Source of the DNA: an uncultured bacterium
GTDB lineage: Bacteria > Cyanobacteriota > Vampirovibrionia > Gastranaerophilales > Gastranaerophilaceae
NCBI GenBank assembly: GCA_948684385.1
Contig: CAPQCU010000002.1
Span: forward strand, 62,001 to 126,000
Length of the DNA: 64,000 nt
Reading direction: 5' to 3'
How positions within the stretch are numbered: the first letter of the stretch is position 1; each line of letters begins with the position of its first letter. Shown piece by piece: positions 63,023 to 64,000 of this stretch. The notes under the pieces are model-generated. The model worked only from the letters and a program-made list of their open reading frames with translations, made no database searches and was not told the DNA's origin. The translations under genes and the position numbers were made by a program.

Positions 63023-63871
63023 ATGTCATACAAAAACGATGGATACTTAGTTTTAGCAAACAAATACGGAGCAGCTTCGGCTGATGCCAAAGTTATGCTG
63101 TATGAAACTTATGACCGTTTAAGAGACTTGACTGTATCAGGTTCTGCAAGCTCCGGCACAGGTTTTGAAGCAGCAGGCGGGTTCTTATACCAGCTAGCAA
63201 GCCTTTTTGCTCCATCAGCGTTTATGACAACGTTAGGCGGAACAAGCGCTATGAATATTCCTGGTACTTCTTACTGGAGCCAGTATAACGGCGGAGCCGG
63301 AGGCACAACAGGAAGATATTCATCTTTTGGTGTTAACTCTCTTGGTAACTATTCAGGATTTCCAAGCGGATACGCAGCAAATTTTGGTTACAGACAAAGC
63401 GGTTATTCTACAGGCGGTGCAGCAGGATTATTAACAGGATTTGGTTCTTCTGACGGTTCTCCGACCGGTTTTGCTTCCGGAATCGGAAGCATTGCAGATA
63501 TAGCAAGTACAGCAGCTTACGGTATTGGAACTGCTAACGGATACGGAATCGGTGCTAAAAATATTTTGATGCCTTTAGCCGGTATAGTCTCCGGATGGGG
63601 CGGTATTATGACAGCTGCTGCTCCTTATTTAGGCGAATTCGGGCTTCCTGCAGTTGTTATGGGTAACTTAATGCAAGGTACAACTTCAGCAGCACTTTCT
63701 GCCTATCAGACAGTTTCAAGCAACATTGTTTCAAACGCCGATACCATTCTTTCGCAAAAAGTTGCAAACATCGAAACAGTCTGCAAAATGCTTGATACGC
63801 AAGGTGATATTGTTAGAAAAATGCTTAAAGACGATATTGAATCTGCAAGCAAAGATATTCAAGACCTATAG
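63023..63871 (+). CDS. Unrecognised Gly/Ala/Ser-rich protein
   Basis: 282 residues. MSYKNDGYLVLANKYGAASA opens the chain; residues ~35-180 are Gly/Ser/Tyr-rich with GGAGGTTGRYSSFGVNS-like sequence; hydrophobic stretches follow (ILMPLAGIVSGWGGIMTAAA). The C-terminal 60 residues are helical. GAGGAAAAT precedes the ATG. No signal peptide. It pairs with the coiled-coil gene upstream; both may be parts of one surface or secreted structure, which is inference. Confidence 0.65.
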   Translation: MSYKNDGYLVLANKYGAASADAKVMLYETYDRLRDLTVSGSASSGTGFEAAGGFLYQLASLFAPSAFMTTLGGTSAMNIPGTSYWSQYNGGAGGTTGRYSSFGVNSLGNYSGFPSGYAANFGYRQSGYSTGGAAGLLTGFGSSDGSPTGFASGIGSIADIASTAAYGIGTANGYGIGAKNILMPLAGIVSGWGGIMTAAAPYLGEFGLPAVVMGNLMQGTTSAALSAYQTVSSNIVSNADTILSQKVANIETVCKMLDTQGDIVRKMLKDDIESASKDIQDL

Positions 63872-63872
63872 T

Positions 63873-63899
63873 GTGCTACGCACGTAGACATTGGGTCGG
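63873..63899 (+). repeat. 27-bp dispersed repeat, copy 2
   Basis: Identical to 31024-31050, again starting just after a stop codon (TAG at 63869-63871). Confidence 0.8.
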
Positions 63900-64000
63900 C
63901 AGGCAAATGTTAACCTACAAAATCTTATTGTTATTACAAGCCTGCCTCAAAATAAAATTACAAGTTGGATGAGATAGAGAATAATGCAGGGACGCACATT
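63900..64000. other. Window end, no gene seen
   Basis: About 100 bases with no open frame or structure that can be supported. Confidence 0.5.

Overview
The window is a low-GC bacterial chromosome segment packed with genes on both strands. The cell is a diderm with peptidoglycan: there is a Skp/OmpH chaperone tail, two autotransporters, a TPS-type exoprotein, a porin, several lysozyme/amidase-like wall enzymes and MurQ. The gene mix, the cyanobacteria-like SecY and many lineage-restricted secreted proteins suggest a gut Vampirovibrionia/Melainabacteria (Gastranaerophilales-like) genome. That placement is inference, not proven here.

Layout. 1-4.3 kb: skp tail, zinc alcohol dehydrogenase, yebC-ybaB-recR operon and convergent enolase. 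4.4-9.1 kb: a 1301-residue autotransporter with Pmp-like FxxN/GGAI repeats and a small secreted protein. 9.2-11.8 kb: polA. 12.0-13.7 kb: rpsH-rplF-rplR. 13.8-16.4 kb: TPR protein, lipoprotein and a mini LuxR-type HTH protein. 16.5-23.7 kb: rpsJ to rpsN, the S10 operon plus the start of spc, on the minus strand. 24-27 kb: a very unusual protein with nine tandem HTH units at a regular 53-residue period. 27-32 kb: rpmE, folK, an HI0933-type flavoprotein, and an IscU-like plus GGGtGRT pair. 32-37.5 kb: M20 peptidase, GHL10 glycosidase-like protein, folE2 and aroQ. 37.7-40.5 kb: rpsE-rpmD-rplO-secY. 40.7-43.5 kb: GNAT, ispA-type synthase, DUF212 and rsgA. 43.6-51.2 kb: two giant cell-wall hydrolases flanking ribH and murQ. 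51.4-56.5 kb: the second autotransporter, with a G11 tract in its signal-peptide start, and a TPS exoprotein. 56.7-64 kb: beta-lactamase-like protein, small secreted proteins, YkgJ-type protein, M15-like protein, porin and two unrecognised lineage proteins.

How they work together. Three blocks are core translation genes. The normal S10-spc order is cut into three separated pieces, one of them inverted. FolE2 and FolK belong to pterin/folate synthesis, AroQ to the shikimate route and RibH to riboflavin synthesis. The wall hydrolases, MurQ and beta-lactamase-like protein form a peptidoglycan turnover theme. The autotransporters and one wall hydrolase share a promoter that matches the sigma-28 (FliA) consensus, so surface display may be co-regulated.

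The most notable signals are the nine-unit HTH array; a probable phase-variation switch in the second autotransporter, which is out of frame as assembled; sigma-28-like promoters; and a dispersed GGGGTAAAT repeat (13 exact copies). Two of those copies lie between ~30-bp direct repeats, as if a 23-24 bp insertion had duplicated its target. Several genes also have a -10 box exactly six bases before the start codon, which predicts leaderless mRNAs.
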